A stretch of DNA of 64,000 nucleotides from Xenorhabdus ishibashii (lineage in GTDB: Bacteria; Pseudomonadota; Gammaproteobacteria; Enterobacterales; Enterobacteriaceae), in the NCBI RefSeq assembly GCF_002632755.1, contig NZ_NJAK01000001.1, positions 1,860,001 to 1,924,000 of the forward strand, in the 5' to 3' direction. The first letter of the stretch is position 1. Each line of letters starts with the position of its first letter. A program made the position numbers and the translations under genes. Below, in pieces: positions 47,786 through 58,500 of this stretch. The notes under the pieces were generated by a model. It was not told the DNA's origin. It searched no databases and saw nothing but the letters and a program-made list of their open reading frames with translations.

Positions 47786-49138
47786 ATGCCAGGTAAAAAT
47801 CGGGTGATTTGGCACGAAGGATTATTCATCAAACCACAACATTTTCAGCAACAACAAAAACATATTGATTATCTGGCACATAGCCTTGTTTCAGTATTAA
47901 CACCTTATGCTCACGGTTTCAGCTCCCTGAGCATCAATGATGATTTGCTCAAACTGGGACGTATCGGAATTACCGAAGCCAGCGGCATTATGCCTGATGG
48001 CACCGTCTTTTCTGCGCCTAGCCAGGATTTACTGCCAAAACCGTTGGATATCGAAAATGTCAATGATCTGAAAAGCAAAGATATTTATCTGGCGTTGCCA
48101 ATGTCCAGCGATACTATTCGGGAAATTGCTGATCGGGATGCAGAAATAAAAAGTGCGGTGCGTTATCGTGAATTTCCCTCTGACGTCCGTGATCTCCATA
48201 CCAAAGGCGGTGATTCCTTTGCCCTTAACCTGGCCCAATTGACGCCAGTTCTGATGCAAGGCTCCGAGGACATGAGTGCTTACACCACGATTCCACTATG
48301 CCGCATCAAAGAAAAACAAAAAGATGGCAACATTGTTCTGGATAACGAATTTGTCCCGACTTGTTTGTCTATCTTCGTCGCTGACAAACTTAAGCGTTTC
48401 ATGGTGGAAATTGATGGCCTGCTGACAGAGCGTTCAAGAACACTGGCGAAACGCATTGGTTCTCCAGGTCAGCAAGGGGTGGCGGATGTAGCAGAATTCA
48501 TGATGCTGCAATTACTCAACCGCGTTCAGCCGTTATTCAACCATTATGCAAAACAAACCGTTTTGCACCCACTGCATTTATATACCGAGCTACTCCAGAC
48601 TTGCGGTGAGTTGAGAACATTCACCGATGCAAGCCGTCTGCCAGGAAATATATTGGCGTATGACCACAATAACCTGACAGATACCTTCCAGGATGTGATG
48701 CACGCAATTCGTGATGCGTTAAACGTGGTTCTGACCCCACGTGCAACTTCGATTGCGCTGAAACAGAACGAAGGGGGTATTCGTGTGGCAACGCTTCACG
48801 ACAACGATTTGTTGCGCAAATCCGAATTCGTACTGGCAATCAGTGCCAGCACACCGCAGGAACAGTTGCGTCGCCAGTTCGTCCAGCAAACCAAAGTTAC
48901 ATCGATGGAGAAAATCCGCGATCTGGTCAGCGTTCAGTTGCCGGGCGTGCCATTGATTGCCTTGTCTGCTGCGCCTCGTCAGTTGCCGTATCACTCTGGA
49001 TATACCTACTTCCGTCTGGATCAGAAAAGTCCGGCGTGGAAAGAGATCCTGCAAGGAAATTCCATCGCGTTCCACGTATCAGGGGATTTCCCTGACTTAG
49101 ATATGCAGCTCTGGGCTATCAGGGGCGGTAAGGAATAA
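47786..49138 (+). CDS. tssK: T6SS baseplate-membrane connector TssK (VasE)
   Basis: The 450-residue product has the TssK/ImpJ start NRVIWHEGLFIKPQHFQQQQ and internal motifs NLAQLTPVLMQGSED, IPLCRIKE and LPGVPLIALSAAPRQLPY. It forms trimers that resemble phage receptor-binding proteins and link the baseplate to TssL and TssM. GAGGAG lies ahead of the ATG, and tssL begins two bases after its stop. Confidence 0.96.
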   Translation: MPGKNRVIWHEGLFIKPQHFQQQQKHIDYLAHSLVSVLTPYAHGFSSLSINDDLLKLGRIGITEASGIMPDGTVFSAPSQDLLPKPLDIENVNDLKSKDIYLALPMSSDTIREIADRDAEIKSAVRYREFPSDVRDLHTKGGDSFALNLAQLTPVLMQGSEDMSAYTTIPLCRIKEKQKDGNIVLDNEFVPTCLSIFVADKLKRFMVEIDGLLTERSRTLAKRIGSPGQQGVADVAEFMMLQLLNRVQPLFNHYAKQTVLHPLHLYTELLQTCGELRTFTDASRLPGNILAYDHNNLTDTFQDVMHAIRDALNVVLTPRATSIALKQNEGGIRVATLHDNDLLRKSEFVLAISASTPQEQLRRQFVQQTKVTSMEKIRDLVSVQLPGVPLIALSAAPRQLPYHSGYTYFRLDQKSPAWKEILQGNSIAFHVSGDFPDLDMQLWAIRGGKE

Positions 49139-49140
49139 TC

Positions 49141-49908
49141 ATGAGTGATATCAATGTTGACAGTCCGTCACTGGAAAAGTCTGAAACGCTGAAAACGTTT
49201 CAGCGCCAGTATCAGCTACCGTTGCGTGGTGAAAGCCTCAACCCAATGATCGATGCCGCCACCCCTTTGCTGGGGATGGTCTTGCGTTTGCAGGATATGA
49301 CTGATCAGGCACTTCCAGACAAGCTTTACCAACAGGTTGTTACTGACATTCGAGCCATTGAGCAGTATCTGCAAACCAAGGGTTATGAACCCGGCGCGAT
49401 TGTTTCATTCCGTTACGTACTGTGCACCTTCATTGATGAAACTGCGTTGGGGCACGGCTGGAATAGCCAAAATGGCTGGTTGAAGCAATCACTGTTGGTG
49501 CACTTCCACAATGAAACTTGGGGAGGAGAAAAGGTCTTTGTATTGCTTGAGCGTTTGATGGGAGAGGCTCAGCGCTACCAGCATTTGCTGGAATTCATTT
49601 ACCTTTGCCTCTGCCTGGGGTATCGCGGGCGCTACAAAGTGAGTACCCAGAAAAGCGATGACTTCGAGCGCCTGTTCCGTCGTTTGCAACAACAGCTTCA
49701 CTCACTGCGTGGGGATGCTCCGCCAACCACGCTGTATGTCAACGTCAACGAGAGTAATGCGCGTTATCGCCTGAGCAGACGATGGACTATCAAGCACCTG
49801 TTTGTGATTAGCGTGGGCTTGCTGGTGGCTATTTATAGCTTTTATGCCATTCGCCTCGGTGATCAAACCCAAGACATATTAAAGCAGCTAAGTAACTTAT
49901 TGAGATAG
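49141..49908 (+). CDS. tssL: T6SS membrane-complex protein TssL (DotU/VasF)
   Basis: The 255-residue product is a DotU-type protein. It has a cytoplasmic hook domain (NPMIDAATPLLGMVLRLQDM, RYVLCTFIDETALGHGWNSQ, LLEFIYLCLCLGYRGRYKV) and one C-terminal transmembrane helix (LFVISVGLLVAIYSFYAIRL). No OmpA-like peptidoglycan-binding extension follows, so anchoring must depend on TssM/TssJ or another protein. It works with TssM in the inner membrane. Confidence 0.95.
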   Translation: MSDINVDSPSLEKSETLKTFQRQYQLPLRGESLNPMIDAATPLLGMVLRLQDMTDQALPDKLYQQVVTDIRAIEQYLQTKGYEPGAIVSFRYVLCTFIDETALGHGWNSQNGWLKQSLLVHFHNETWGGEKVFVLLERLMGEAQRYQHLLEFIYLCLCLGYRGRYKVSTQKSDDFERLFRRLQQQLHSLRGDAPPTTLYVNVNESNARYRLSRRWTIKHLFVISVGLLVAIYSFYAIRLGDQTQDILKQLSNLLR

Positions 49909-49917
49909 GAAGTCGCC

Positions 49918-52617
49918 ATGATCCAGATTGATCTGCCTACCCTTGTGAATCGTTTAAACCCGATGACCCGCCACGCACTGGAAGCTGCTGCGGCATCTTG
50001 CGTCAGCCAGCAACAACCTGAAATTACGGTTGCGCAACTACTGTTGCAAATGCTCGATACGCCACTCAGTGATGTGCGACTCATCCTAAGTAAAGCAGAT
50101 ATCGATAAAGATCTGCTGAAAGAACAGCTCGATCAGGTAATGACGCACCATCAATCGCTTGTACAGGCCTACCCCAATTTTTCCCCAATGCTGGTGGAAT
50201 GGTTGCAGGATAGCTGGCTGTTGGCGTCTACTGAGATGCAACATTCCGAACTACGCAGTGGCGTTATGCTGATTGCGTTGCTATTCAGCCCGTTGCGTTA
50301 TTTGGCACCACAAACTGCGCGTTTGCTGGCTGGTATCAACCGCGAATTAGTGCGCCAAAATTTTGCTGAATGGACGAATGGCTCGGCTGAACAGCCTTTT
50401 GCGGATAACAGTAATAAAGATGGGCAGGGCGTACATCCGGCAAACAGCGACAATTTGCTGGCTCGCTTTACCCAAAACATGACCGAACAGGCACGTCAGG
50501 GCAAGCTTGATCCGGTTTTGTGCCGCGATAATGAAATCGATCTGATGATCGACATTCTTTGCCGTCGCCGCAAAAACAACCCCATCGTCGTGGGTGAGGC
50601 GGGTGTTGGTAAAAGCGCCCTGATTGAAGGTTTGGCATTGCGCATTATTGACGATCGCGTACCGGAAAAATTGCGCAATAGTGAACTGATGACACTGGAT
50701 CTGGGAGCATTGCAGGCAGGGGCAGCAGTTAAAGGTGAATTTGAAAAACGTTTCAAAGGCATCATGGCTGAAATTAGCCAATCTTCAAAACCCATCATCC
50801 TGTTTATTGATGAAGCCCATACCCTGATCGGTGCGGGTAACCAGGCGGGGGGATTGGATATCTCCAATTTGCTGAAACCCGCTCTGGCTCGTGGTGAACT
50901 GAAAACCATCGCCGCCACCACATGGAGTGAATACAAGAAATATTTTGAAAAAGACGCCGCGCTGTCCCGTCGTTTCCAACTGGTGAAAGTCTCTGAACCG
51001 ACCGCAGATGAAGCGACCGTTATTATGCGCGGTTTGCGTGCTATCTACGAACAGGCGCATGGTGTGCTGATTGATGATGAAGCACTGAAAGCCTCTGCGG
51101 TATTGAGTGATCGCTATCTTTCCGGCCGCCAACTGCCAGACAAAGCCATTGATGTGCTGGATACTGCCTGTGCCCGTGTTGCCATTAACCTGACTTCACC
51201 ACCGCGCCAAATCTCCTCGTTAACCACCGAATTGCACCAGATGCAAATGGAAATCGACGTGTTGGAGAGGGAGCAACGCATGGGGCTGAATATCCATGTC
51301 GAGCGATTGGCGGAGTTACAAAACCAGCAACAAGAAGTTCAACAACAACTTACTGAGCTGGAAAATCGCTGGCAACAGCAGCAAGAATTGGTGAAGCAAA
51401 TTATCGAACTGCGCAGCCAATTATTGGCTGACGATATTGCCGAAAATGCGGACAAACATCAAGCGACCGGACAAGATGAAACCGCAGAAGAAGCAGAGGT
51501 AGCAGAGGTAGCAGAGGTAATAGAAGAAGCTGACGACGAACTATCCTTGATCGAAAAACTGGCGAATCTCAATACCCAGTTGGCAGAACTACAACAGCAG
51601 CAAACGCTGGTTTCCCCACATGTGGATAAGACGCAGATTGCCGCAGTGATTGCCGAGTGGACGGGGGTACCATTGAACCGTTTATCACAAAGTGAACTGT
51701 CCATCGTCACTGAATTACCTACTCACTTGGGACAAAGCATCAAGGGGCAGAAAATTGCGATCCAGTGCTTGCACAAACATTTACTGACAGCTCGTGCGGA
51801 TTTGCGCCGTCCGGGGCGTCCTCTTGGGGCATTCCTGTTAGTAGGACCAAGTGGTGTCGGTAAGACAGAAACCGTTCTGCAAATTGCGGAACTGATGTTT
51901 GGTGGCCGTCAATACCTGACCACCATCAATATGTCCGAGTTTCAGGAAAAACATACGGTTTCCCGTCTGATCGGTTCACCTCCAGGTTACGTGGGATACG
52001 GCGAGGGGGGTGTACTGACCGAAGCTATTCGTCAAAAACCGTATTCAGTTGTCTTGTTGGATGAAGTGGAAAAAGCTCATCCTGACGTATTGAACCTGTT
52101 CTATCAGGCTTTCGATAAAGGGGAACTGGCGGATGGGGAAGGGCGCATCATCGACTGTAAAAACGTCGTATTCTTCCTGACGTCAAATCTGGGTTATCAA
52201 ACCATCGTAGACAATGCTGAGCAGCCAGCACAGATCAACGACCTGCTTTACCCTGAATTGGCAGCATTCTTCAAACCAGCTCTGTTAGCGCGTATGGAGG
52301 TGATCCCTTACCTGCCGTTGGGGCATGAAACGCTGAAAACCATTATTCAGGGCAAACTGGCTCGGCTGGATACCCTGCTGACTCAACGTTTCAACGCAGA
52401 AGTCACTATTAGTGATGAGGTATCCGAAGAGATCCTGCAACGTGCTACCCGCGCGGAAAATGGTGCTCGCATGTTGGAGTCCATCATTGATGGCGCACTG
52501 CTACCGCCAGTGTCATTACTGTTATTGCAGAAAATGGCCGTGGGTACACCAATCAAGGCCATTCGCTTAACCGTGATTGAACATGAATTCCACGCAGAGG
52601 TTGAGGAGGCGGCATAA
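49918..52617 (+). CDS. clpV: T6SS sheath-recycling AAA+ ATPase ClpV (TssH)
   Basis: The 899-residue Hsp100 protein has an N-domain (residues 1-160), first AAA+ module with Walker A GEAGVGKSA near residue 226 and Walker B ILFIDEAHTLIG, a coiled-coil middle region rich in Gln, and second AAA+ module with Walker A GPSGVGKTE near residue 642 and VVLLDEVEKAH. It extracts TssC from contracted sheaths. The middle region carries an acidic insertion built on three perfect nine-base repeats (51493-51519). Its TAA shares one base with the next ATG. Confidence 0.96.
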   Translation: MIQIDLPTLVNRLNPMTRHALEAAAASCVSQQQPEITVAQLLLQMLDTPLSDVRLILSKADIDKDLLKEQLDQVMTHHQSLVQAYPNFSPMLVEWLQDSWLLASTEMQHSELRSGVMLIALLFSPLRYLAPQTARLLAGINRELVRQNFAEWTNGSAEQPFADNSNKDGQGVHPANSDNLLARFTQNMTEQARQGKLDPVLCRDNEIDLMIDILCRRRKNNPIVVGEAGVGKSALIEGLALRIIDDRVPEKLRNSELMTLDLGALQAGAAVKGEFEKRFKGIMAEISQSSKPIILFIDEAHTLIGAGNQAGGLDISNLLKPALARGELKTIAATTWSEYKKYFEKDAALSRRFQLVKVSEPTADEATVIMRGLRAIYEQAHGVLIDDEALKASAVLSDRYLSGRQLPDKAIDVLDTACARVAINLTSPPRQISSLTTELHQMQMEIDVLEREQRMGLNIHVERLAELQNQQQEVQQQLTELENRWQQQQELVKQIIELRSQLLADDIAENADKHQATGQDETAEEAEVAEVAEVIEEADDELSLIEKLANLNTQLAELQQQQTLVSPHVDKTQIAAVIAEWTGVPLNRLSQSELSIVTELPTHLGQSIKGQKIAIQCLHKHLLTARADLRRPGRPLGAFLLVGPSGVGKTETVLQIAELMFGGRQYLTTINMSEFQEKHTVSRLIGSPPGYVGYGEGGVLTEAIRQKPYSVVLLDEVEKAHPDVLNLFYQAFDKGELADGEGRIIDCKNVVFFLTSNLGYQTIVDNAEQPAQINDLLYPELAAFFKPALLARMEVIPYLPLGHETLKTIIQGKLARLDTLLTQRFNAEVTISDEVSEEILQRATRAENGARMLESIIDGALLPPVSLLLLQKMAVGTPIKAIRLTVIEHEFHAEVEEAA
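51493..51519 (+). repeat. Three tandem nine-base repeats inside clpV
   Basis: GCAGAGGTA occurs three times in a row in frame, encoding three Ala-Glu-Val units inside an acidic stretch between the coiled-coil middle domain and the second AAA+ module of ClpV. Copy number could vary by replication slippage without disturbing the frame. Confidence 0.85.
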
Positions 52618-53414
52618 TGAAACAGCGGCTGAAGAGCGCACTAGCGTTATTGGATAATGACACTGTAGAACAACTGGTTGACCATTTTTTGCAGGTCAGC
52701 CTTAGCTCGCGTTTTGATGCCCTGTTGGTTTTTCTGCTGAACATCAACGAAAACAGGTTGGAATGCTACAACTTACCGGAACCTCAACAAACCAGTTCGC
52801 GCCGGTTGCAAGTGGACATTAATGACGTCAATAACCCGTTGATACAGGTATTACGTAAGGGAGCCCCAACTGTTTGGGATTCCCTTAATCACGGGGCACG
52901 CATTGACGATCCACATTTCCGCACATTTATTGCGGAACTGCCGCATAACTGTGGGTTGTACGGCATTCCCCTGTTTGACTGCAATGGACAGGCTTGTGGT
53001 GTGATCGCTATCTTTGCCGAAAATGTCCACCCTTTCACCAACAATGAAAACATGTTCGGTATCTATTGCCATGTCATGCAGCACCGCCTGAAGAAATTGC
53101 AGGAACTCGAACAACTGCGCGGACAGTTACGCCAAATCCGTCAGGTATTTCAGGTTCAACGCCAAAAAGAAAAACAATTGGATGAATTGCTTGCTTCCCT
53201 GAGTGCATCGAAAAAACCAGCGGCGGTCAGCAGTATCTCCGTAGATTACAGTTATATCGATAATCTGCCAAAGGCCATAGAAGAATTTGAAAGTGCCGTG
53301 TTGATTCAACGTCAGCGTCAGTTTGGTAACGACACCAGATTGATTGCACAAAGTCTGGGCATTCCCCAGCGGTCGTTGGTTTACAAACTGGCTAAGTACG
53401 GGTGTAGATTATGA
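52617..53414 (+). CDS. VasH-like regulator lacking the AAA+ sigma-54 activation domain
   Basis: The 265-residue product lies where vasH lies in the V. cholerae T6SS cluster. It has a GAF-like N-terminal part (about residues 30-155: SLSSRFDALLVFLLNINENR, NCGLYGIPLFDCNGQACGVI) and a coiled coil (residues 160-200). The VasH-type tail follows (LPKAIEEFESAVLIQRQRQF) with a Fis-like helix-turn-helix (TRLIAQSLGIPQRSLVYKLA). Full-length VasH-type enhancer-binding proteins have about 500-530 residues with a central AAA+ domain including Walker A and GAFTGA; none of these motifs is present. The frame is intact and coupled to clpV by overlap, so it may act as a DNA-binding protein without sigma-54 activation. 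Confidence 0.85.
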   Translation: MKQRLKSALALLDNDTVEQLVDHFLQVSLSSRFDALLVFLLNINENRLECYNLPEPQQTSSRRLQVDINDVNNPLIQVLRKGAPTVWDSLNHGARIDDPHFRTFIAELPHNCGLYGIPLFDCNGQACGVIAIFAENVHPFTNNENMFGIYCHVMQHRLKKLQELEQLRGQLRQIRQVFQVQRQKEKQLDELLASLSASKKPAAVSSISVDYSYIDNLPKAIEEFESAVLIQRQRQFGNDTRLIAQSLGIPQRSLVYKLAKYGCRL

Positions 53415-54079
53415 ATATTGTTTTAATTATCAGTTCATTACTCGCTTCATTGACAGGGAACCTCAAGCTTGCAGAAGTGGCAGAACCAAAGGAAGTGGTT
53501 GCGGTAAAGGAAGAGCAAAATTTAGATGAACTGCATAAATGCCGTTTTGAGCCGTCTCCTCTTATTCGGCTGGCATGTTATGACAGAGCGTTGAATAACC
53601 TCAAATTTAAAACTGTGCATATCCCCATCGAAAATATGGGGCCTTTATGGCGACAAGCGATGGAACAGGAGATGAAACGCACTGATTACTCTACCAGTTT
53701 CATTGTGACGCAGGGAGAGAACGGTGCGGCACCGATTATCTTGACCACGCCCGCGATTGGAGTACCACCTCCACGTCCCGTGTTAATGCTGAGTTGCATT
53801 GACAGTATCACCCGCTTGCAGGTGGCACTGCCCAAACCCGTGGAGTCAGGGGTTGTCACTGTGGCAACAGACAGAACCGAGTACCGTACAGAATGGTTCG
53901 TGCGGGAGCAGGGTTATTTGTGGGAATCCAGCCGTGGCTTACCGGGCATTGAGGAAATCAAACGCCTGATGGACAACGATCGGATGAGCATTACGGGCAG
54001 TAATGGTAACCAGATAACCTTTAACATTTCTCAGTTGGAGCAGGCAGCGAAGCCATTACGTGCTGCTTGCCGTTGGTAA
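53411..54079 (+). CDS. vasI: T6SS-associated protein VasI (TagO-like)
   Basis: The 222-residue product starts with a probable signal segment (MNIVLIISSLLASLTGNLKL) and contains CRFEPSPLIRLACYDRALNN, the Cys-pair pattern of VasI/TagO family proteins, then LMLSCIDSITRLQVALPKP and WFVREQGYLWESSRGLPGIE. The family accompanies T6SS clusters and is presumed periplasmic; its precise role is unsettled. It overlaps the preceding gene by four bases (ATGA). Confidence 0.88.
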   Translation: MNIVLIISSLLASLTGNLKLAEVAEPKEVVAVKEEQNLDELHKCRFEPSPLIRLACYDRALNNLKFKTVHIPIENMGPLWRQAMEQEMKRTDYSTSFIVTQGENGAAPIILTTPAIGVPPPRPVLMLSCIDSITRLQVALPKPVESGVVTVATDRTEYRTEWFVREQGYLWESSRGLPGIEEIKRLMDNDRMSITGSNGNQITFNISQLEQAAKPLRAACRW

Positions 54080-54084
54080 TCGAC

Positions 54085-55521
54085 ATGGATATCAGAACAC
54101 AATTCGATTGGTTTGGCTCCCTGCTAGCCCCCCTGCCCGACGAACAGATTGGCAAGGCACTGGGAGAAAACGAACCTGCATGGGAATACATTGACAGCGA
54201 AATGATCAAGTTTGGTTCACTGTCACATGGCTTGCTGGATGTTGAAGAGATCCAGCGTCAGGCATTGCAATTGTTGGGGGAAAACAGCAAAGACTTCCGG
54301 CTGATGGTTCATCTGCTGCGTACCCTGCAACATGCCGGAAACGCGGCTGAACTGATCCTCGCCATGGAGCTGCTGGCTGGGTATGTCAAAAACTACTGGG
54401 AAAAAGCCTGGCCAACCAAGCCACAGTTAAAACGCCGGCTGGCGCAGCAAGTACTCAAGCGTTTTGATTCCGCCCAAAGCAGCTTTATTGAACATGCAAG
54501 CAAAAATGAGCGGGATGATGCACAAGGGGCGTTGGCACATCTCGCCCAATGCTGGCATGCCAATGAACCCGATCTTGCCAAAGAAATTGACCAACTGCGC
54601 ATTCGTTACAACCGTCAGCCAGAAGCCGCACCTGTGGAGACAAAACCCGTTTCTGTTGCAACGCCGGTTTCATCTCCCGCTGAATCTGTGGGGCAGGCGC
54701 CACAAGTGGCAACGATGCCAGAAGTAGACGTTAACAGTTCGAGCGAAAAAGCGTGGAAACAGACTTTAATGACGGTTGCCGATCTGCTGTGTGAACGGTA
54801 TCCCGAATTGCCGGTTGGTTATTCCCTGCGCCGCCATGCGGTATGGCACACCATCACCACCGCACCGATGGCGAGTGCGACCGGCAAGACCCCATTGGCA
54901 CCAACTTCCGCCGATCGTACTGCTGATTATTTGGCGAAATTACCGATGGCGGACAACAAATTGCTCCAGCAAATCGAGCAAAGTCTGACGCTTGCCCCTT
55001 ACTGGCTGGATGGCCATGCCATTGCTGCACAAGCCGCATTGCAATTGGGGTATGGAGATGTCGCCCAGACCATTCGTGATGAACTTAATGCCTTTCTGGA
55101 ACGGTTGCCCGTGCTGAAAACCTTAAGTTTTTCTGACATGAGTTCGTTTATCTCCCCTGAAACCCTCGACTGGCTTGCGCCTGAACCTGTGGCAACGGGC
55201 ACGGGTTCCATTTCTGCTGATCAGGAAGTTATCTGGCAATGTTTCCAGCAACAGGGATTGGAAGCAGCCCTAAAAATGTTGGAAGAACACCAGCAACAGT
55301 TAACGGAGCCACGGGATCAATTTTATGGTCAATTGCTCAATGCCCAATTGCTTGAAGAAGCTGGCATGACAGCGCTGGCTCAACAGCATTACCGGAATTT
55401 GTTACACACGGGACAACACATGCAACTTACTCAATGGGAACCCAGCCTGCTGGCTTCATTAGCTGAAAAACTCCCTTCTCCTCTCAAGGATACGGCTTCA
55501 AACAGGAGTGTTAACCCATGA
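54085..55521 (+). CDS. tssA: T6SS protein TssA (ImpA/VasJ type)
   Basis: From the ATG at 54085 the product has 478 residues; a TTG six codons upstream would extend it. The N-terminal ImpA_N domain is seen as SLLAPLPDEQIGKALGENEP, IKFGSLSHGLLDVEEIQRQA and FRLMVHLLRTLQHAGNAAEL. The C-terminal half is of the VasJ type (LTLAPYWLDGHAIAAQAALQ, GLEAALKMLEEHQQQ). TssA proteins prime or cap the growing tail. Its end overlaps tssM by four bases. Confidence 0.92.
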   Translation: MDIRTQFDWFGSLLAPLPDEQIGKALGENEPAWEYIDSEMIKFGSLSHGLLDVEEIQRQALQLLGENSKDFRLMVHLLRTLQHAGNAAELILAMELLAGYVKNYWEKAWPTKPQLKRRLAQQVLKRFDSAQSSFIEHASKNERDDAQGALAHLAQCWHANEPDLAKEIDQLRIRYNRQPEAAPVETKPVSVATPVSSPAESVGQAPQVATMPEVDVNSSSEKAWKQTLMTVADLLCERYPELPVGYSLRRHAVWHTITTAPMASATGKTPLAPTSADRTADYLAKLPMADNKLLQQIEQSLTLAPYWLDGHAIAAQAALQLGYGDVAQTIRDELNAFLERLPVLKTLSFSDMSSFISPETLDWLAPEPVATGTGSISADQEVIWQCFQQQGLEAALKMLEEHQQQLTEPRDQFYGQLLNAQLLEEAGMTALAQQHYRNLLHTGQHMQLTQWEPSLLASLAEKLPSPLKDTASNRSVNP

Positions 55522-58500
55522 AATGGCCCTCTTTGTCATCTTTGGCTCCATTGAAATCAGCTTTGCCGACACTGGCAAAGTTTAAATCTCTGCCTCGCCT
55601 CAAGGCATTGATGGCACTGGTTCTGGCACTGATCCCCTGCTTGCTGTTAATTGCGGTCTGGTGGTGGGGGCCGGAATGGAAACTCCGCAACGATTATCCA
55701 CTGGAAAGCCTCGCGGCGCGCTGGCTGGCGACAGTCATCATTATCATGGTAGTGGTGTTTTGGGTTGGCATGAAGGTGTGGCGTCGCTTGCGGACACTGG
55801 AAAAACTGAACCTTGATGTTGAACTGAAAGTGGTTGATCCGGTACGGGTGGATATTGAACATCAAGATCGTTATCTCGAACACTGGAAATCCCAGTTGCA
55901 ACGCCATCTGGATTCGTACAATTACCTGTATGAACGCCCGTGGTACATCATCGTCGGTAGCCAGAAAAGTGGTAAAACCTCACTGATAAAGGAAGGTTAT
56001 AAACTATCCGAAATCGCGGCACCGGAATATTTGCGTCAGGATGGAGAAGTGCCCCTGATGCTGCGTTGCTGGTTGGGGGAAAAAGCGGTCATCATCGATC
56101 CGAAAGGTCAGTTAATTGACCAGCCAGTCCCGCCTAATAGCGATAAACCGCAAATCAACAGCCGCCTGTGGGAGGCATTGCTGAACTGGTTGGCTGAAAA
56201 CCGTCAGCGCCAGCCACTCAACGGTATTATCCTGACCGTGGATATCCTGCGTCTGATGACTGATAGCCGTGAGCAGCGCGAACGCTATGTAAGGGAGATC
56301 CATCAGCGTCTGCAAGACATTCGCCTGACTTTCCACAGCCAGTTACCGCTCTATTTGGTGATGACCAAAATTGACTTATTGCACGGCTTTGAGGCGATGT
56401 ACCAGTCACTGGATCGTAAATTGCGCGACCAGATTTTGGGCGTGACTTTCAGCCTTAACAACCGCGATGAAAAAGCGTGGCGCAGTGAACTGGAAGAGTT
56501 TTGGAAACAGTGGATGAACAACCTGAATTCGGCGATGCCGGACATGATGCTAAACAACGTGGACGCGAACCAGCGCAGCGCTCTGTTTAGTTTCACCCGC
56601 CAGATTCAGGGACTGTACAGCTACATCGTCCAGATGCTGGAAGATATTCTGTATAACGACGAACACCACCGTCCAACCTTACGTGGCGTTTATTTGACGT
56701 CAGCGCACCAGATGGGGCAGATGGATGACTTGTTCACTCAATCTGCTTCGTCTCAGTATCATCTGGGATTGCAGGCCTTCCCTACTTGGCCGACGGGCGA
56801 TACCCTGCCGTACTTCACAAATTCTCTGTTCGAAGATGTCTTGTTGGCAGAGCCGAATCTGGCGGCCGAAAACCGGATCTGGCTGAGCCGCAACCGTCGT
56901 CAGTTGTATACCTTCTCCGTAGTCAGTGCATCGGTCATTCTGGCGATGTGGGGGGGCTGGCATTACTTCTATCAGAAAAACTATCGGGCAGGTGAAGAAG
57001 TGTTAGCGCAGGCGAAAAACTTCCTGTCCGTCCCACCACCGAAAGGTGATGACCATTACGGTAACCTCCAGTTACCGCTGCTGAACCCAATCAGGGATGC
57101 GACACTGGCTTACGGTAACTATCACGAAAACAAATCCTTCCTGACCGATATGGCGTTATATCAGGGAGGAGGTGTCGGGCCGTATGTAGAAGGCACCTAC
57201 CTGAAACTATTGGAACAACGTTTCCTGCCGGCCTTGATGCAGGGATTGCTGGATGACTTAAATCAGGCACCGGCAGGCAGTGAAGAAAAACTCGAGATCT
57301 TACGTGTCATGCGCATGATGGAAGATGCCAGCAAACGTAACAGTGGTCTGGTGACCCAATACATGCGTGAGCGTTGGAGTAAAGCATTCCACGGCCAGCG
57401 TGATGTACAAGAGGCGTTGTTGACCCATCTGAACTACGCATTGGAGCGGACTGACTGGAAAGACAAACGAGATAAAGGCGAACAGGACGCAACGGATCGC
57501 TTTGTCCCCTTTGTCAAACCGATCCACCAAGCTCAGCAGGAGTTGAAAGCACTCTCCGTCAACCAGCGAGTGTACCAGAACCTGCGCATCAAGGCTCAGG
57601 ACGCCCTGCCCGCACCGATCAACTTGCGTGACCAGATTGGTCCAAGCTTTGACAGCGTGTTTGTGGCCAGCAACGAAAAACGGCTGGTGGTGCCGCAATT
57701 TCTGACCCGCCACGGCCTGATGGATTACTTCGTCCAGCAGGGTAATGAGCTGGTGGAGCTGACGGCAATGGATAGTTGGGTGCTGAACATCAAGAATAAC
57801 AGCCCGGATAAATACGCCGAACAGGCGCCATCACCGGCGAACGATAAGTACAGTGATACCGATCAGTCGCGGATCCAACGCGAAATTACCGAGCTGTACG
57901 TGGCCGAGTACACCGCAACCTGGCGGGCGGCGATGAACAACCTCGAAGTGCGTGACTTTGATGATTTGCCACAAGCCATCAGTGCTATCGAACAGGTGAT
58001 CAGTGGTGAGCAACCCATCAAGCGGGCGCTGCAAATCCTGAGCGATAACACCAATCCACCGATAATAAATAGCGCCTCATTGAGCGACAAGGAAAAACAG
58101 GCGTTGACGTTGAAAGAAGACTATCGCCTGTTAAACCGCATTAGCCGTGACTTTGCACCGGAAACGGGGGTACTGGTTGAGCATGGTGACAAGGGCAGCA
58201 CCTTGCAAAGTGTCTATCAAAAACTGATGGCTCTGCATCGTTACCTGCTGGCGATCCAGAACTCACCAGTACCGGGTAAGGCTGCATTACAGGCGGTACA
58301 AATGCGTCTGGACAAGAACAACAGCGACGCCATTTTTGAAGTGCAGCAGATGGCGAAGAACCTGCCGGAGCCGCTGAACCGCTGGATTGGTGAACTGGCA
58401 GAGCAGGCGTGGCGTGTGGTGATGATGGAAGCGGTTCGCTCGCTGGAAGTGGAATGGAACGACACGGTGGTCAGGCAGTACAAAACCTATCTGGCAGGGC

